Below, piece by piece: positions 23,351-33,864 of a stretch of 64,000 nucleotides of DNA. Position 1 is the first letter of the stretch, and every line of letters starts with the position of its first letter. The notes beneath the pieces are model-generated. The model saw only the letters and a program-made list of their open reading frames with translations. It ran no database searches and had not been told where the DNA came from. The translations under genes were made by a program, and so were the position numbers. The stretch spans positions 372,001 to 436,000 of the forward strand of contig NZ_CP142208.1 in the NCBI RefSeq assembly GCF_036865545.1, written 5' to 3'. Origin of the DNA: Erwinia sp. E_sp_B01_1. GTDB lineage: Bacteria; Pseudomonadota; Gammaproteobacteria; Enterobacterales; Enterobacteriaceae.

Positions 23351-24037
23351 ATGAAACAGTTTTTACTAGCCCCATCAATTCTGTCTGCGGATTTTGCCCG
23401 TCTGGGTGAAGATACAGCGAAAGCGTTGGCCGCCGGTGGCGATGTCGTGCATTTCGATGTAATGGATAATCACTACGTACCCAATCTGACGATGGGTCCG
23501 ATGGTGCTTAAGGCGCTACGCGATTATGGCATTACCGCCCCGATTGATGTGCATCTGATGGTCAAACCTGTGGATCGCCTGATCCCGGACTTTGCTAAAG
23601 CGGGTGCCAGCTACATTACCTTCCATCCTGAAGCTTCAGAGCACGTTGACCGTTCGCTGCAGTTGATTAAAGAACACGGCTGCAAGGCTGGTCTGGTTTT
23701 CAATCCGGCCACCTCGCTGAGCCACCTTGAATATGTGATGGATAAAGTCGATGTCATTCTGTTGATGTCGGTGAACCCAGGCTTTGGCGGGCAATCCTTT
23801 ATCCCAGGGACGCTGGATAAACTGCGTCAGGCCCGTAAGCTGATTGACGAAAGCGGCTACGACATTCGTCTGGAAGTGGATGGCGGCGTGAAGGTAGAGA
23901 ATATTGCGGAGATTGCTGCGGCTGGTGCGGATATGTTTGTCGCCGGTTCTGCCATCTTCGGTAAACCCGATTACAAAAAAGTGATCGACGACATGCGCAC
24001 TGAACTGGAGAAATCTCGCCATGGCTCATTTCACTAA
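23351..24037 (+). CDS. rpe: Ribulose-phosphate 3-epimerase
   Basis: Rpe interconverts ribulose 5-phosphate and xylulose 5-phosphate in the pentose phosphate pathway. The TIM-barrel protein has 228 residues with metal and acid-base residues in [12 protein letters not shown] (His34, Asp36), HLMVKP (His68), [10 protein letters not shown] and LEVDGGV. Start at 23351 follows GGGAGAAATGG; a preceding ATG at 23347 is out of frame. The 3' end overlaps gph by 17 bases. Confidence 0.98.
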   Translation: MKQFLLAPSILSADFARLGEDTAKALAAGGDVVHFDVMDNHYVPNLTMGPMVLKALRDYGITAPIDVHLMVKPVDRLIPDFAKAGASYITFHPEASEHVDRSLQLIKEHGCKAGLVFNPATSLSHLEYVMDKVDVILLMSVNPGFGGQSFIPGTLDKLRQARKLIDESGYDIRLEVDGGVKVENIAEIAAAGADMFVAGSAIFGKPDYKKVIDDMRTELEKSRHGSFH

Positions 24038-24698
24038 AGTTCGCGCGCTGGCTTTCGATCTGGACGGCACGCTGATTGACAGTGCTCCCGGCTTGACCAG
24101 TGCCGTAGATGCGGCGCTGACCTCTCTGAGTCTGCCAGCCGCGGGCATAGAGCGCGTCTCGACCTGGATTGGCAACGGCGCGGATATTTTGATTGAGCGT
24201 GCGCTGACCTGGGCACTGGGCCACCAGCCAGGCAGCGACCTGATCCGCGATGCGCGTGTTCTGCTTGATACGCACTACGCAACCACCATAGAAAGCGGCA
24301 GCAAGCTGTTCCCCGGTGTGAAAGAGGGGCTGGCTGCTCTGGCGGCTACGGGCTTGCCGATGGCGGTAGTGACGAATAAACCCACGCCTTTCGTCGCGCC
24401 GTTGCTCGCTTCACTGGGCATCGCTGATTACTTCTCGCTGATTATCGGTGGCGATGATGTGGTGGCAAAAAAACCGCATCCGGCACCGTTATTCCTCGTA
24501 CTGGGCAAGTTTGGCCTGCTACAGGAAGAGCTGGTATTCGTGGGCGACTCCCGGAATGATATTCTTGCTGCCAGGGCGGCAGGGTGCCCCAGCATTGGCA
24601 TGACTTTCGGCTACAACTACGGTGAGCCGATTGCTGCCAGTCAGCCCACTCTGGTGCTGGACCATTTTAACGATTTGTTGCCCGCCTTAGGGCTGTAA
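24021..24698 (+). CDS. gph: Phosphoglycolate phosphatase (HAD family)
   Basis: Gph hydrolyses 2-phosphoglycolate, which arises during repair of 3' ends damaged by oxidants. The 225-residue protein has HAD motif [10 protein letters not shown] (nucleophile Asp13, acid Asp15), motif II (VVTNKP), motif III Lys (KKPHPAP) and motif IV (FVGDSRND). It starts inside the end of rpe, so the two are coupled, and trpS follows 18 bases later. Confidence 0.97.
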   Translation: MAHFTKVRALAFDLDGTLIDSAPGLTSAVDAALTSLSLPAAGIERVSTWIGNGADILIERALTWALGHQPGSDLIRDARVLLDTHYATTIESGSKLFPGVKEGLAALAATGLPMAVVTNKPTPFVAPLLASLGIADYFSLIIGGDDVVAKKPHPAPLFLVLGKFGLLQEELVFVGDSRNDILAARAAGCPSIGMTFGYNYGEPIAASQPTLVLDHFNDLLPALGL

Positions 24699-24716
24699 TT
24701 ATCAGGACGAAAAAAC

Positions 24717-25721
24717 ATGAGCAAACCCATCGTATTTAGCGGCGCACAGCCATCCGGCGAACTGACCATCGGTAACTATTTGGGTGCGCTGCGTCAGTGG
24801 GTAAATATGCAGGATGACTACCACTGCATTTACTGTATTGTCGATTTACATGCGATTACCGTCCGTCAGGACCCAACCGCGCTGCGTAAAGCCACGCTGG
24901 ATACGCTGGCGCTTTATCTGGCCTGCGGTATCGATCCTGAAAAGAGCACCATTTTTGTTCAGTCTCACGTCCCTGAACACACCCAGCTGAGCTGGATCCT
25001 GAACTGCTACACCTATTTCGGCGAGCTGAGCCGTATGACCCAGTTCAAAGATAAATCAGCCCGTTATGAGGAGAACATCAATGCCGGTCTGTTTGACTAT
25101 CCGGTACTGATGGCTGCCGATATTCTGCTGTACCAGACTACTCAGGTTCCGGTAGGCGAAGATCAGAAACAGCATCTGGAGCTGAGCCGTGATGTGGCGG
25201 CACGCTTTAACGCGCTGTATGGCGAGGTGTTCAAAGTCCCTGAGCCGTTTATCCCGAAATCTGGCGCGCGCGTGATGTCCCTGCTGGAGCCGACGAAGAA
25301 GATGTCCAAGTCTGACGATAACCGCAATAACGTTATCGGCCTGCTGGAAGATCCTAAGTCAGTGGTGAAGAAGATCAAACGTGCCATGACTGATGGCGAT
25401 GAGCCACCCGTTGTGCGTTACGACGTTAAAAAGAAGGCTGGGGTTTCTAACCTGCTGGATATTCTCGCTGGCGTGACCGGTGAGAGCATTGCAGAGTTGG
25501 AACAGAAGTTTGAAGGCCAGATGTATGGTCATCTGAAAGGGGCGGTTGCTGAAGCTGTTTCTGGCATGCTCACAGACCTGCAGGCGCGTTACAGCCATTT
25601 CCGTAATGATGAAGCCCTGCTTGAGCAGATCATGCGTGATGGTGCGACCAAAGCCCGTGCACAGGCTCAGGAAACGTTGAAGAAAGTCTATGAAGCCGTG
25701 GGCTTTGTTGCTCAACCCTGA
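24717..25721 (+). CDS. trpS: Tryptophanyl-tRNA synthetase
   Basis: TrpS charges tRNA-Trp. The 334 residues match E. coli TrpS exactly in length. The class I signature appears as TIGN (17-20) in [14 protein letters not shown] and as KMSKS in [12 protein letters not shown]. Last gene of the dam superoperon; a perfect 12-base-pair hairpin follows. Confidence 0.99.
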   Translation: MSKPIVFSGAQPSGELTIGNYLGALRQWVNMQDDYHCIYCIVDLHAITVRQDPTALRKATLDTLALYLACGIDPEKSTIFVQSHVPEHTQLSWILNCYTYFGELSRMTQFKDKSARYEENINAGLFDYPVLMAADILLYQTTQVPVGEDQKQHLELSRDVAARFNALYGEVFKVPEPFIPKSGARVMSLLEPTKKMSKSDDNRNNVIGLLEDPKSVVKKIKRAMTDGDEPPVVRYDVKKKAGVSNLLDILAGVTGESIAELEQKFEGQMYGHLKGAVAEAVSGMLTDLQARYSHFRNDEALLEQIMRDGATKARAQAQETLKKVYEAVGFVAQP

Positions 25722-25732
25722 TTAGCGACACA

Positions 25733-25760
25733 GTCAGAAGCAGGAATACCTGCTTCTGAC
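25733..25760. terminator. Perfect 12-bp hairpin between trpS and cysG
   Basis: GTCAGAAGCAGG (25733-25744) and CCTGCTTCTGAC (25749-25760) form a perfect inverted repeat with the loop AATA. It ends trpS and faces the convergent cysG. No T run follows on either strand, which is unusual for such a perfect stem. Confidence 0.65.
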
Positions 25761-25843
25761 TCATCATCGAAACCCTGTCGCCCTCCGGTACCCTCCATTC
25801 ATCAGGCAACACCCCTTCAGGCCTGTACATCTCCCGATTAATT

Positions 25844-27208
25844 TTAAAACCAGCGAAGCTTTTCTCTCAGAGCAACCACCCGTCCGACAATAATCAGCGA
25901 AGGACTTTCAACTTCTGCCGCCAGGCGGGCCAACTGATGTAATTCCCCGGTCACCACGCGTTGCTGCACCGACGTTCCTCTTTCCACCAAGGCTACCGGC
26001 ATATCCGCTGCCATGCCGTGATCGGACAGCTGCTTCTGAATCTCAGCCGCCTGCGACAGCCCCATATAGAACACCAGCGTTTGCTGTTCTGCTGCCAGAT
26101 TTTTCCAGTCCAGTGCCCCTTCACTCTGCACATGACCGGTTACCAGCCGGACGCTTTGCGCATAATCGCGATGGGTCAGGGGAATGCCGCTGTAGGCTGA
26201 ACAGCCGGAAGCCGCAGTGATACCGGGGACCACAGAAAAAGGAATATCCGCGCCCAGCAATGCTTCCAGCTCTTCAGCACCCCGCCCGAAAATAAAGGGA
26301 TCGCCGCCTTTAAGGCGGACCACGCGTTTACCCTGACTGGCCTGTTCAAGCAGCAACTGGTTGATGGACTGCTGGGGCACGCAGTGATGTCCCGCCCGTT
26401 TGCCAACGAAGATACGCTCTGCATCGCGCCGTACCAGCTCCATAACTTCATCAGAAACCAGCCGGTCATAGACCACCACATCAGCCTGCTGAATTTGCTG
26501 AAGGCCTTTCAGCGTCAGTAAGCCGGCATCCCCCGGACCCGCGCCGACCAGCACCACTTCGCCTTTATCTGCCAGCGGTGCCCGAAACAGCGCTTCCGTC
26601 AGCTGTTCAACCCGGGCGGTCTGATTGTTGGCCAGCGACTGTGCCAGGCGATCGTGATGGAAAACTTTCTCCCAAAAAAGTCGCCTTTGCCCCATTTCAG
26701 CAAAGTGGTTTTTGACCCGCTGACGAAGCGACCCGGCGTAGGCCGCAATTTTACCGAGATGCTGAGGCAGTAACGCCTCAATTTTTTCTCTTAGCAGCCT
26801 CGCCATCACTGGCGCCCGGCCACCGCTGGAGATCGCCACCATCAGCGGGGAGCGATCAACAACAGAAGGCATGATCACGCTGGCCTGCTCTGGTGCATCC
26901 ACCAGATTGCAAAATACCTGCCTTGCTTCCGCGCAGGCGCTGACCTGCTGATTCACTTTGTCGTCATCTGTTGCCGCAATCACCAGCCAGCAGCCCTCAA
27001 GCATCTCTGCTGTAAACGACCGATCGAGCAGGGTAACTTCTCCGGCCTGCTGCCAGAGATGGAACTGGGACGAGAAATGGGTTGAACAGACTCGCAGGTC
27101 TGCACCCGCCTTCAGGAGAAGACGGGCTTTGCGCTCTGCCACCTCGCCACCTCCCACCAGCAGGCAGGCTCTGTTACGAAGCTGGCAGAACAGGGGAAGA
27201 TAATCCAT
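25844..27208 (-). CDS. cysG: Siroheme synthase (three activities)
   Basis: CysG makes siroheme from uroporphyrinogen III by two methylations, an NAD-dependent oxidation and iron insertion. The 454 residues (E. coli 457) have the N-terminal dehydrogenase-chelatase part ([22 protein letters not shown]) and the C-terminal methyltransferase ([37 protein letters not shown]). I choose the ATG at 27208; a GTG at 27226 is in frame but adds residues not seen in the family. It follows nirBD, whose product NirB needs siroheme. Confidence 0.97.
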   Translation of the reverse strand: MDYLPLFCQLRNRACLLVGGGEVAERKARLLLKAGADLRVCSTHFSSQFHLWQQAGEVTLLDRSFTAEMLEGCWLVIAATDDDKVNQQVSACAEARQVFCNLVDAPEQASVIMPSVVDRSPLMVAISSGGRAPVMARLLREKIEALLPQHLGKIAAYAGSLRQRVKNHFAEMGQRRLFWEKVFHHDRLAQSLANNQTARVEQLTEALFRAPLADKGEVVLVGAGPGDAGLLTLKGLQQIQQADVVVYDRLVSDEVMELVRRDAERIFVGKRAGHHCVPQQSINQLLLEQASQGKRVVRLKGGDPFIFGRGAEELEALLGADIPFSVVPGITAASGCSAYSGIPLTHRDYAQSVRLVTGHVQSEGALDWKNLAAEQQTLVFYMGLSQAAEIQKQLSDHGMAADMPVALVERGTSVQQRVVTGELHQLARLAAEVESPSLIIVGRVVALREKLRWF

Positions 27209-27282
27209 ACGGGGTTCACCACTCACAGAAAAAAAGGGCCGCAGAAGGGCGGCCAGGAAGGATTTTATCAGTCAATCCACGC

Positions 27283-27609
27283 TCAGACAGCTATCTCTAT
27301 CATTCCGTCACAGACGCGGATGGGATAGCTGGTGACCGAACGGCTTTCATCTTCCATACAAAGCCCATCCTGCAAGCGAAAACGCTGTTTTTTCAGCGGG
27401 CTGGCGACCCATAAAGCCTGCTGATGCTCTGCTATCAGGCCACGGGAAAGCACGCTTGCCTGGGCAAAGGGATCGATATTGCTGAGCGCAAAAACAGTGT
27501 CGTCAGCGTAAGGGCGAAATACCGCAACCTGCTGATTGTTCACCAGCGCACAAACGCCGGTGGCGGGGATAATGCTCTCCAGAGAACAGACCGGATACCA
27601 GTGACTCAT
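27283..27609 (-). CDS. nirD: Nitrite reductase small subunit
   Basis: NirD is the small Rieske-like subunit of the cytoplasmic NADH-nitrite reductase. The 108 residues match E. coli NirD and keep its fold (WYPVCSLESIIPATGVCALV, VFALSNIDPF). Like E. coli NirD it lacks the Rieske cluster ligands. It overlaps the nirB stop by four bases. In E. coli nirC follows; here cysG follows after 74 bases. Confidence 0.96.
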   Translation of the reverse strand: MSHWYPVCSLESIIPATGVCALVNNQQVAVFRPYADDTVFALSNIDPFAQASVLSRGLIAEHQQALWVASPLKKQRFRLQDGLCMEDESRSVTSYPIRVCDGMIEIAV

Positions 27610-30140
27610 GATTGTTCCTCCAGCACGACAACAGAAATACGTTCATCCGGGCGGGCAGGACGATGCTGTTCACGTTCGGCAACCACCTGTACCAGCGGGT
27701 CACGCTGTGAATCATTGATAAAGTGAGCAAAGCGGGCATGCTGGCGCGGATCCCCGACGGTCTCTTTCCATTCACAGATAAACTGTTCACGAAGCCGGCC
27801 CAGTTCCGTTTCCAGTTGGGTATTGATCTTCAGCTTGTCGTTGACGATCACCTGTTTGAGATAGTCGATGCCGCCTTCAAGGCTCTCCAGCCACAGCGAG
27901 GTGCGCTGCAATTTATCCGCAGTGCGGATGTAGAACATCATAAAGCGGTCCAGGTAACGAATCAGCGTCTCCCGATCCAGATCGGCTGCCAGTAAATCTG
28001 CATGGCGCGGCTTCATACCGCCGTTGCCCGCGACGTAAAGATTCCAGCCTTTTTCTGTGGCGATGATGCCCACATCTTTGCCCTGAGCTTCCGCGCATTC
28101 ACGGGTACAGCCGGAGACGCCAAATTTCATCTTGTGCGGAGTGCGAATGCCCTTGTAGCGATTTTCCAGCTCGACCCCAAGGCTGACGCTGTCCCCGACG
28201 CCAAAACGGCACCAGCTACTGCCCACGCAGGTTTTTGCCATACGCAACGCTTTGGCATACGCATGACCTGTTTCAAAACCAGCGGCAATCAGCTGTGACC
28301 AGATAGCGGGCAGATCGTCTTTCTGCGCACCAAACAGCCCGATACGCTGTGAGCCGGTGATTTTGGTATAGAGGTTATAGCGTCGGCCAATCTCTCCAAT
28401 GGCTACCAGGCCCTCAGGAGTGATTTCGCCGCCGGCAGAGCGGGGGATCACTGAATAGGTGCCATCTTTCTGAATATTGCCGAGGAAGAGATCGTTACTG
28501 TCCTGCAGTGACGTGTGCTGGGGCTTAAGAACATATTCGTTCCAGCAGGATGCCAGCAGGGAGCCGACGGTAGGTTTGCAGACTTCGCAGCCATACCCTT
28601 TACCGTATTTCTCAAGCAGCTGCTCAAAGGTTTTAATCTCTTCCACGCGGATCAGATGATAAAGCTCCTGACGTGAATAACTGAAGTGTTCACAAAGGTG
28701 ATGATTAACTTCAATGCCCTGGCGGCTGAGTTCAGCATTCAGTACCTGGGTCATCAGCGGCACACATCCTCCGCAACCGGTGCCTGCTTTGGTTTCGGCT
28801 TTCAGCGCTGCTACGGTATGGCATCCGGCCTGGATCGCACTGACCAGGTCGCCTTTGGTGACGTCAAAGCAGGAACAAATCTGCGCCGTGTCGGGCAGAG
28901 ACTCCACCCCAATCGCCGGTTTGCTGCCCGCATGAGCTGGCAGAATAAGGGCATCCGGGTTGTCGGGCAGTTCGATGGCATTCAGCATCAGCTGGAGCAG
29001 GTTGCCAAAGTCGCTGGTATCCCCTACAAGCACGGCCCCCAGCAGGGTTTTGTTATCAGCACTGACCACCAGACGCTTGTAGATTTCTTTGCTTTCGTCG
29101 AGGTATACGTAACTTCTGGCGCCCTGGGTACGGCCATGCGCATCGCCAATGCCGCCCACGTCCACGCCCAGCAGCTTGAGTTTGGCGCTCATGTCCGCGC
29201 CGGAGAAAGCATTGTCATTGCCAAGCAGACGATCGCAGGTGACCTGCGCCATTTTATAGCCCGGCGCGACAAGCCCGTAAATCCGGTTCTGCCAGGCAGC
29301 ACATTCGCCAATGGCATAAATATCGGTATCGGCGGTCTGGCAATGGTCATCAATCAGCACGCCGCCGCGTGGACCCACGGGCAGCTCGCTCTGCCTGGCC
29401 AGTTTGTCCTGGGGACGAATCCCGGTGGAGAAGACGATAAAGTCGATCTCCAGTTCGCTGCCATCGGCAAACTGCATGGTTTTGCCACCTGCCGGGCGGT
29501 CGATAATTTTTCGGGTGTTTTTACTGGTGTGGACTTTCACGCCCATACGCTCAATCTTCTGACGCAGCTGATCGCCCCCCATAGGGTCGAGCTGTTCAGC
29601 CATCAACACCGGAGCAAATTCCACCACATGGGTTTCAATGCCCAGATTTTTCAGCGCGCCGGCCGCTTCCAGACCCAGCAATCCGCCGCCCACAACCGCA
29701 CCGCGTTTGCTGCGGCGTGCGCAGGCTTCAATCGCATTGAGGTCCTCAATGGTGCGATAGACGAAGCAGTCCTGACCGCTGGCGCCTTCAATTGGAGGGA
29801 CCCAGGGATATGAACCTGTGGCGATCACCAGCTTGTCGTAATGCACTGCACGTCCGGTACTGGAGTGGATGACTTTTTCACGGCGGTTAAGCGTAATGGC
29901 CCGCTCACCAATCAGCACTTCAACATGGTTTTTTTGATAGAAGTCGTTACGGACCAGCGACAGTTCTTCAGCGGTATGATGGGAGAAATAAGCGGAGAGG
30001 TGGACACGGTCATAGGCCACGCGGGGTTCTTCGCAGAAAACGGTGATGGCAAACTGGCCGGGCGCGGCTTTTTCAACCAGTTCTTCAATCAGGCGGTGGC
30101 CTACCATGCCGTTGCCAATAATGACGAGTCGGGTGCTCAT
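27606..30140 (-). CDS. nirB: Nitrite reductase (NADH) large subunit
   Basis: NirB reduces nitrite to ammonium with electrons from NADH through FAD, iron-sulfur and siroheme centres. The 844 residues have an N-terminal FAD/NADH part (VIIGNGMVGHRLIEEL, GGGLLGLEAAGALKNLG), a BFD-like [2Fe-2S] region (CSCFDV, GCGGCVP) and a C-terminal siroheme and 4Fe-4S half (CVGSSWC, GCTRECAEA). Start at 30140 is set by homology (MSTRLVIIGN). FNR and NarL/NarP sites stand upstream. Confidence 0.97.
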   Translation of the reverse strand: MSTRLVIIGNGMVGHRLIEELVEKAAPGQFAITVFCEEPRVAYDRVHLSAYFSHHTAEELSLVRNDFYQKNHVEVLIGERAITLNRREKVIHSSTGRAVHYDKLVIATGSYPWVPPIEGASGQDCFVYRTIEDLNAIEACARRSKRGAVVGGGLLGLEAAGALKNLGIETHVVEFAPVLMAEQLDPMGGDQLRQKIERMGVKVHTSKNTRKIIDRPAGGKTMQFADGSELEIDFIVFSTGIRPQDKLARQSELPVGPRGGVLIDDHCQTADTDIYAIGECAAWQNRIYGLVAPGYKMAQVTCDRLLGNDNAFSGADMSAKLKLLGVDVGGIGDAHGRTQGARSYVYLDESKEIYKRLVVSADNKTLLGAVLVGDTSDFGNLLQLMLNAIELPDNPDALILPAHAGSKPAIGVESLPDTAQICSCFDVTKGDLVSAIQAGCHTVAALKAETKAGTGCGGCVPLMTQVLNAELSRQGIEVNHHLCEHFSYSRQELYHLIRVEEIKTFEQLLEKYGKGYGCEVCKPTVGSLLASCWNEYVLKPQHTSLQDSNDLFLGNIQKDGTYSVIPRSAGGEITPEGLVAIGEIGRRYNLYTKITGSQRIGLFGAQKDDLPAIWSQLIAAGFETGHAYAKALRMAKTCVGSSWCRFGVGDSVSLGVELENRYKGIRTPHKMKFGVSGCTRECAEAQGKDVGIIATEKGWNLYVAGNGGMKPRHADLLAADLDRETLIRYLDRFMMFYIRTADKLQRTSLWLESLEGGIDYLKQVIVNDKLKINTQLETELGRLREQFICEWKETVGDPRQHARFAHFINDSQRDPLVQVVAEREQHRPARPDERISVVVLEEQS

Positions 30141-30197
30141 TTTTGCCTCACAATGCAATTTATTATCGCTACAATACCGCGCAGGCATGTGCACTTA

Positions 30198-30211
30198 TTG
30201 ATGTACATCAA
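30198..30211 (-). promoter_or_regulatory. FNR site of the nirB promoter
   Basis: TTGATGTACATCAA is a perfect FNR consensus (TTGAT-N4-ATCAA). Its centre is 64.5 bases before the nirB ATG. Placing it at -41.5, as in E. coli nirB, puts the transcript start near 30163. Confidence 0.9.
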
Positions 30212-30224
30212 TCCGCTTTTTAAA

Positions 30225-30240
30225 TACTCCTTTATGAGTA
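30225..30240 (-). promoter_or_regulatory. NarL/NarP 7-2-7 site of the nirB promoter
   Basis: TACTCCT and ATGAGTA, separated by TT, form the inverted heptamer pair of a NarL/NarP site. Its centre lies 28 bases upstream of the FNR site centre, the same distance as -69.5 to -41.5 in E. coli nirB. Confidence 0.85.
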
Positions 30241-30389
30241 GGTCGCTGATTTAACGCCTTTTTCTGTAAGTCCCGGAAAATACGACAGTTAAACTGAATC
30301 GTATCAGCTACGGGTTTGGTGCCTTGCGTACAGCCTGTAAAAACAATGCTATGGTAAATGACAGACCAACGACCTTCAGGAGCGTTTGC

Positions 30390-31670
30390 ATGCAGGCTGG
30401 TAATGTGAAATGGATAAATCATCTTCGTTTGCCCTGGCGTGAAGGGCTGTGGCAAATCGAAATCAACGACGGCAGGATTGCCCGAATCTCACCTCAGACC
30501 CAATCCCGGCCCACCACGGACTCGCTGGATGCGGAAGGCGGCCTGGCTTTTCCACCGTTCATTGAACCTCATATCCATCTTGATACCACCCAGACCGCCG
30601 GTGAACCCGCCTGGAATGAGTCCGGTACGCTGTTTGAAGGCATTGAGCGCTGGGCAGAGCGCAAGGCGTTGCTGAGCCATGAAGATGTTAAGCAGCGGGC
30701 AAAGCAGACGCTTAAATGGCAGATTGCCAACGGCATTCAGCATGTGCGTACCCATATCGACGTGTCAGATCCCACACTGACGGCGCTTAAAGCGATGCTG
30801 GAAGTGAAAGCAGAGATGGCACCCTGGGTGGATATTCAGCTGGTGGCTTTCCCACAGGAGGGCATCCTCTCTTATCCGGACGGTGAAGCCCTGCTGGAAG
30901 AGGCATTGAAGCTGGGGGCAGATGTGGTGGGGGCGATCCCACATTTCGAGTTCACGCGCGAATATGGCGTGGAGTCCCTGCATAAAACCTTCGCGCTGGC
31001 GCAAAAATACCAGCGGATGGTGGATGTGCACTGCGATGAGATTGATGATGAGCAGTCCAGGTTTGTTGAAACGGTAGCGGCCCTGGCGCTGCGCGAGAAA
31101 ATGGGCGAGCGGGTGACGGCCAGCCATACCACCGCCATGCACTCCTATAACGGGGCTTATACCTCGCGCCTGTTCAGACTTCTGAAGCTTTCTGGCATTA
31201 ACTTTGTCGCTAATCCGCTGGTCAATATCCATCTGCAAGGCCGTTTTGACACCTATCCAAAGCGCCGGGGGATCACCAGGGTCAAAGAGATGCTTGAAGC
31301 GGATATTAATGTCTGCTTTGGTCACGATGACGTGTTTGATCCCTGGTACCCGTTGGGAACGGCGAACATGTTGCAGGTTCTGCATATGGGGCTGCACGTC
31401 TGTCAGCTGATGGGGTATGGGCAGATCGACGCCGGTATTAACCTGATTACCCATAACAGTGCCCGGACACTGCAACTTAAGGATTACGGCATTCAAACCG
31501 GGAACAGTGCCAACCTGATTATTCTGCCTGCTGAAAACGGCTTTGATGCTCTCCGGCGTCAGGTTCCGGTGCGGTACTCAATCCGCCAGGGGAGGGTGAT
31601 AGCCGAAACGCAGCCGGCAGAAACGCTGATCCACTTACAGGAAAGTGAGAAGGTAGATTTTAAAAGGTAA
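30390..31670 (+). CDS. codA: Cytosine deaminase
   Basis: CodA turns cytosine into uracil and ammonia for pyrimidine salvage, in the cytoplasm. The 426 residues (E. coli 427) keep the metal and catalytic residues: HIHLD (His61, His63), HCDEIDDE (His214, Glu217) and [15 protein letters not shown] precedes the chosen ATG by seven bases; the frame is open upstream to 30324 without homology. In E. coli codA follows codB far away; here it stands alone, reversed, between nirB and tsgA. Confidence 0.96.
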   Translation: MQAGNVKWINHLRLPWREGLWQIEINDGRIARISPQTQSRPTTDSLDAEGGLAFPPFIEPHIHLDTTQTAGEPAWNESGTLFEGIERWAERKALLSHEDVKQRAKQTLKWQIANGIQHVRTHIDVSDPTLTALKAMLEVKAEMAPWVDIQLVAFPQEGILSYPDGEALLEEALKLGADVVGAIPHFEFTREYGVESLHKTFALAQKYQRMVDVHCDEIDDEQSRFVETVAALALREKMGERVTASHTTAMHSYNGAYTSRLFRLLKLSGINFVANPLVNIHLQGRFDTYPKRRGITRVKEMLEADINVCFGHDDVFDPWYPLGTANMLQVLHMGLHVCQLMGYGQIDAGINLITHNSARTLQLKDYGIQTGNSANLIILPAENGFDALRRQVPVRYSIRQGRVIAETQPAETLIHLQESEKVDFKR

Positions 31671-31700
31671 TTTTCCGTGCTCTGTACAGAGCCATGAAGA

Positions 31701-31731
31701 AATAAAAAAGGCCGGTGTTCCCGGCCTTTTT
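31701..31731. terminator. Bidirectional terminator between codA and tsgA
   Basis: GGCCGG (31710-31715) and CCGGCC (31721-31726) form a hairpin flanked by an A run on the left and T on the right, suitable for both convergent genes. Confidence 0.85.
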
Positions 31732-31735
31732 ATGT

Positions 31736-32920
31736 TTAGTGCGAAGACATATGTCCCGGCAATTTGTGTTTGCTGACGAAGCCCAGCAGCAGACACATCA
31801 CAAAGACGACCGCATAGAGGCCGTTAGCCGTCATCAGCGCTGCGTGGGCACCTCCTTTTTCCACAATCGGCCCGGTGACCACAAAGGTCAGCATGGTGCC
31901 TACCGTGCCGCAGGTCAGGATAAAGTTCACCAGCTTCGGTGAAGAGACTTTGGTCTGCAGAGAGCCCAGGGTGATGATAGTGGTGTAGATAGCGCTGGAG
32001 CCAAAGCCCAGACCGATCATAATCCACTTCAGCATTGAGGCGTCAGGAGTGGAGACAAACCAGTACATCATCGCCGTTGCCAGCAGGGCCAGCAGGGTAA
32101 GAATACGTTGAGGATCGAAGAAGCGCAGGATGGCGCTGAAGGCCCACATGCCGATCATATAGGATGTCCAGAAGTTGCCTACCAGCCCACCGGCCTGGCT
32201 GATATCCATCCCCATGGTTTTGGTGGCATACAGCGGCACCCAGCCGATAAAGCCAAGCTGTCCAAGGATGTAGCACAGGGCAGCGATCGACAGGAACAGC
32301 ACGCCGACACCCCATTTTTCTTTTTCTCCGGCTGGTTGATTTGGCGCTTTCTTGCCCAGAACCGGGAACTCAAAGCACAGTGCCAGCACGAAGATAGCCA
32401 CATAGATCACACCGATGCAGGCATAAACCCAATACCATGGCAGGGAGCGCGCGAGGATAGCGGCGGCAATAATCGGAAAGACAGTTCCTGCCATGCTGAA
32501 GAAGGAGTCGGTAAACAGCAGGCGCGAACCGCGCTGACGCCCCTGGTACAGATGAGTGATCAGGAAGGTACCAATCGACATGGTGATGCCGCTGACCACG
32601 CCCAGTACGAACATACACAGCGAGAAGACGTTCAGGTTATGGCTGGTCATCAGCCCCAGCACCGCAAGCACCATCAGCACGAATCCGAATACCAGCTGAC
32701 GCTTCAGAGGAATAATTTCCATCAGCCAGGCATTCAGGAACACCGCAACCAGAATACCGGCATTCAGAAAGGTAAAGGTGTTGCTCATTTGAGCGACGGG
32801 TAACTGAAAATACTCAGCAATATTTTCCAGTACCATACCGGTGACGATTACTACCGCGCCGGTAAGCGCATATGAGAAGAAACTGATCCAGGTAAGCCCG
32901 ATGCGATCGCGATTAGTCAT
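31736..32920 (-). CDS. tsgA: TsgA, major facilitator family transporter
   Basis: TsgA is an inner-membrane MFS protein first noted in Salmonella for a tellurite/selenite link; the substrate is unknown. The 394 residues (E. coli 393) have about twelve hydrophobic segments, for example [20 protein letters not shown] and [16 protein letters not shown] stretches, and a cytoplasmic loop rich in Lys between the halves. Start at 32920 is chosen by homology ([15 protein letters not shown]); the open frame upstream to 33022 overlaps the control region. Confidence 0.93.
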   Translation of the reverse strand: MTNRDRIGLTWISFFSYALTGAVVIVTGMVLENIAEYFQLPVAQMSNTFTFLNAGILVAVFLNAWLMEIIPLKRQLVFGFVLMVLAVLGLMTSHNLNVFSLCMFVLGVVSGITMSIGTFLITHLYQGRQRGSRLLFTDSFFSMAGTVFPIIAAAILARSLPWYWVYACIGVIYVAIFVLALCFEFPVLGKKAPNQPAGEKEKWGVGVLFLSIAALCYILGQLGFIGWVPLYATKTMGMDISQAGGLVGNFWTSYMIGMWAFSAILRFFDPQRILTLLALLATAMMYWFVSTPDASMLKWIMIGLGFGSSAIYTTIITLGSLQTKVSSPKLVNFILTCGTVGTMLTFVVTGPIVEKGGAHAALMTANGLYAVVFVMCLLLGFVSKHKLPGHMSSH

Positions 32921-33041
32921 AGTTGAGGCCTGTGAGTAAAAGGGAACGTGGCGCAGGAAGGCCACGGTAACCCGCAGGAGTGTAACGATATTCGTGATCG
33001 GCTTAAACGAATAATGAAACATTTAATTTCATTTTCATGAA

Positions 33042-33063
33042 TTTCGTGACTTAAGTCACTGTT
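33042..33063. promoter_or_regulatory. CRP site between tsgA and ppiA
   Basis: GTGA (33046-33049), six bases, and TCAC (33056-33059) form a perfect CRP core in a palindromic setting (GTGACTTAAGTCAC). E. coli ppiA is known to be under CRP and CytR. The site lies about 135 bases before the ppiA ATG. Confidence 0.65.
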
Positions 33064-33194
33064 TATCGGGGTCCGCAAGCGATTGCCTGCCGCAGTTCGC
33101 GAGTAAATAAAAGTAAAACGCTGGCGCGTTGTTAAGCGCCTCTTTACAATCATTTTTATTGTTCAGGCTCACAGCCCTTAGTAAGGAATCTTTC

Positions 33195-33767
33195 ATGTTA
33201 AAACGTACTTTGACAGCCGTTGCTACCCTTCTCGCGCTGTCCACAGTCTCCGCTTCTGCACTGGCAGCAAAAGGGGATACTCATGTGTTATTGACGACTT
33301 CAGCTGGCAATATCGAACTGGAACTTAATAATCAAAAGGCCCCTGTTTCGACAAAGAATTTCGTTGATTACGTCAATAACGGCTTCTACAACAACACCAC
33401 TTTCCACCGCGTCATCCCGGGCTTTATGGTCCAGGGCGGCGGCTTTACCACGGATATGCAGCAGAAGCCCACTAACGCGCCGATCAAAAATGAAGCGGAC
33501 AATGGTCTGTTGAATAAGCGCGGCACGATTTCTATGGCCCGTACGGCGGACAAAGACAGCGCTACCAGCCAGTTCTTTATCAACGTAGCGGACAATGCTT
33601 TCCTCGATCACGGACAGCGTGACTTCGGCTATGCCGTCTTCGGCAAAGTGGTAAAAGGGCAGGAGATTGCCGACAAAATCTCTCAGGTTCAGTCGCAGAA
33701 CGTCGGCCCTTACCAGAATGTTCCGGTTAAGCCGGTGGTGATCCTTTCCGCAAAAGTCCTGCCTTAA
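33195..33767 (+). CDS. ppiA: Periplasmic peptidyl-prolyl isomerase A (cyclophilin)
   Basis: PpiA speeds proline isomerisation during folding in the periplasm. The 190 residues match E. coli. A signal peptide ends near Ala24 (ALA-AKG), followed by the cyclophilin core with [29 protein letters not shown] and the C-terminal strand. The ATG at 33195 follows AAGGAATC; the upstream open frame is not homologous. Confidence 0.97.
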   Translation: MLKRTLTAVATLLALSTVSASALAAKGDTHVLLTTSAGNIELELNNQKAPVSTKNFVDYVNNGFYNNTTFHRVIPGFMVQGGGFTTDMQQKPTNAPIKNEADNGLLNKRGTISMARTADKDSATSQFFINVADNAFLDHGQRDFGYAVFGKVVKGQEIADKISQVQSQNVGPYQNVPVKPVVILSAKVLP

Positions 33768-33790
33768 TCTCCCAACGGGTGATTGCTGCT

Positions 33791-33796
33791 TATAAT
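33791..33796 (+). promoter_or_regulatory. Candidate -10 element for fic
   Basis: TATAAT occurs 69 bases before the fic ATG, without a good -35 at 16-18 bases. A small hairpin GCGACC/GGTCGC (33815-33830) lies between it and the gene. Both are read from sequence; function is a guess. Confidence 0.3.
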
Positions 33797-33864
33797 AAGT
33801 GCAGTAACTTGCACGCGACCTGGAGGTCGCATTTCGCAGCAGTCACCACGTTCCGGGAGTCAGC

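Noticed and set aside
28686..29813. 375-codon open frame on the plus strand opposite nirB
   Set aside because: It is a long shadow of GC-rich nirB. It has no recognised domain, and nirB on the other strand is complete and certain.
30765..31496. 243-codon open frame on the minus strand opposite codA
   Set aside because: Complementary shadow of codA; no homology or ribosome site.
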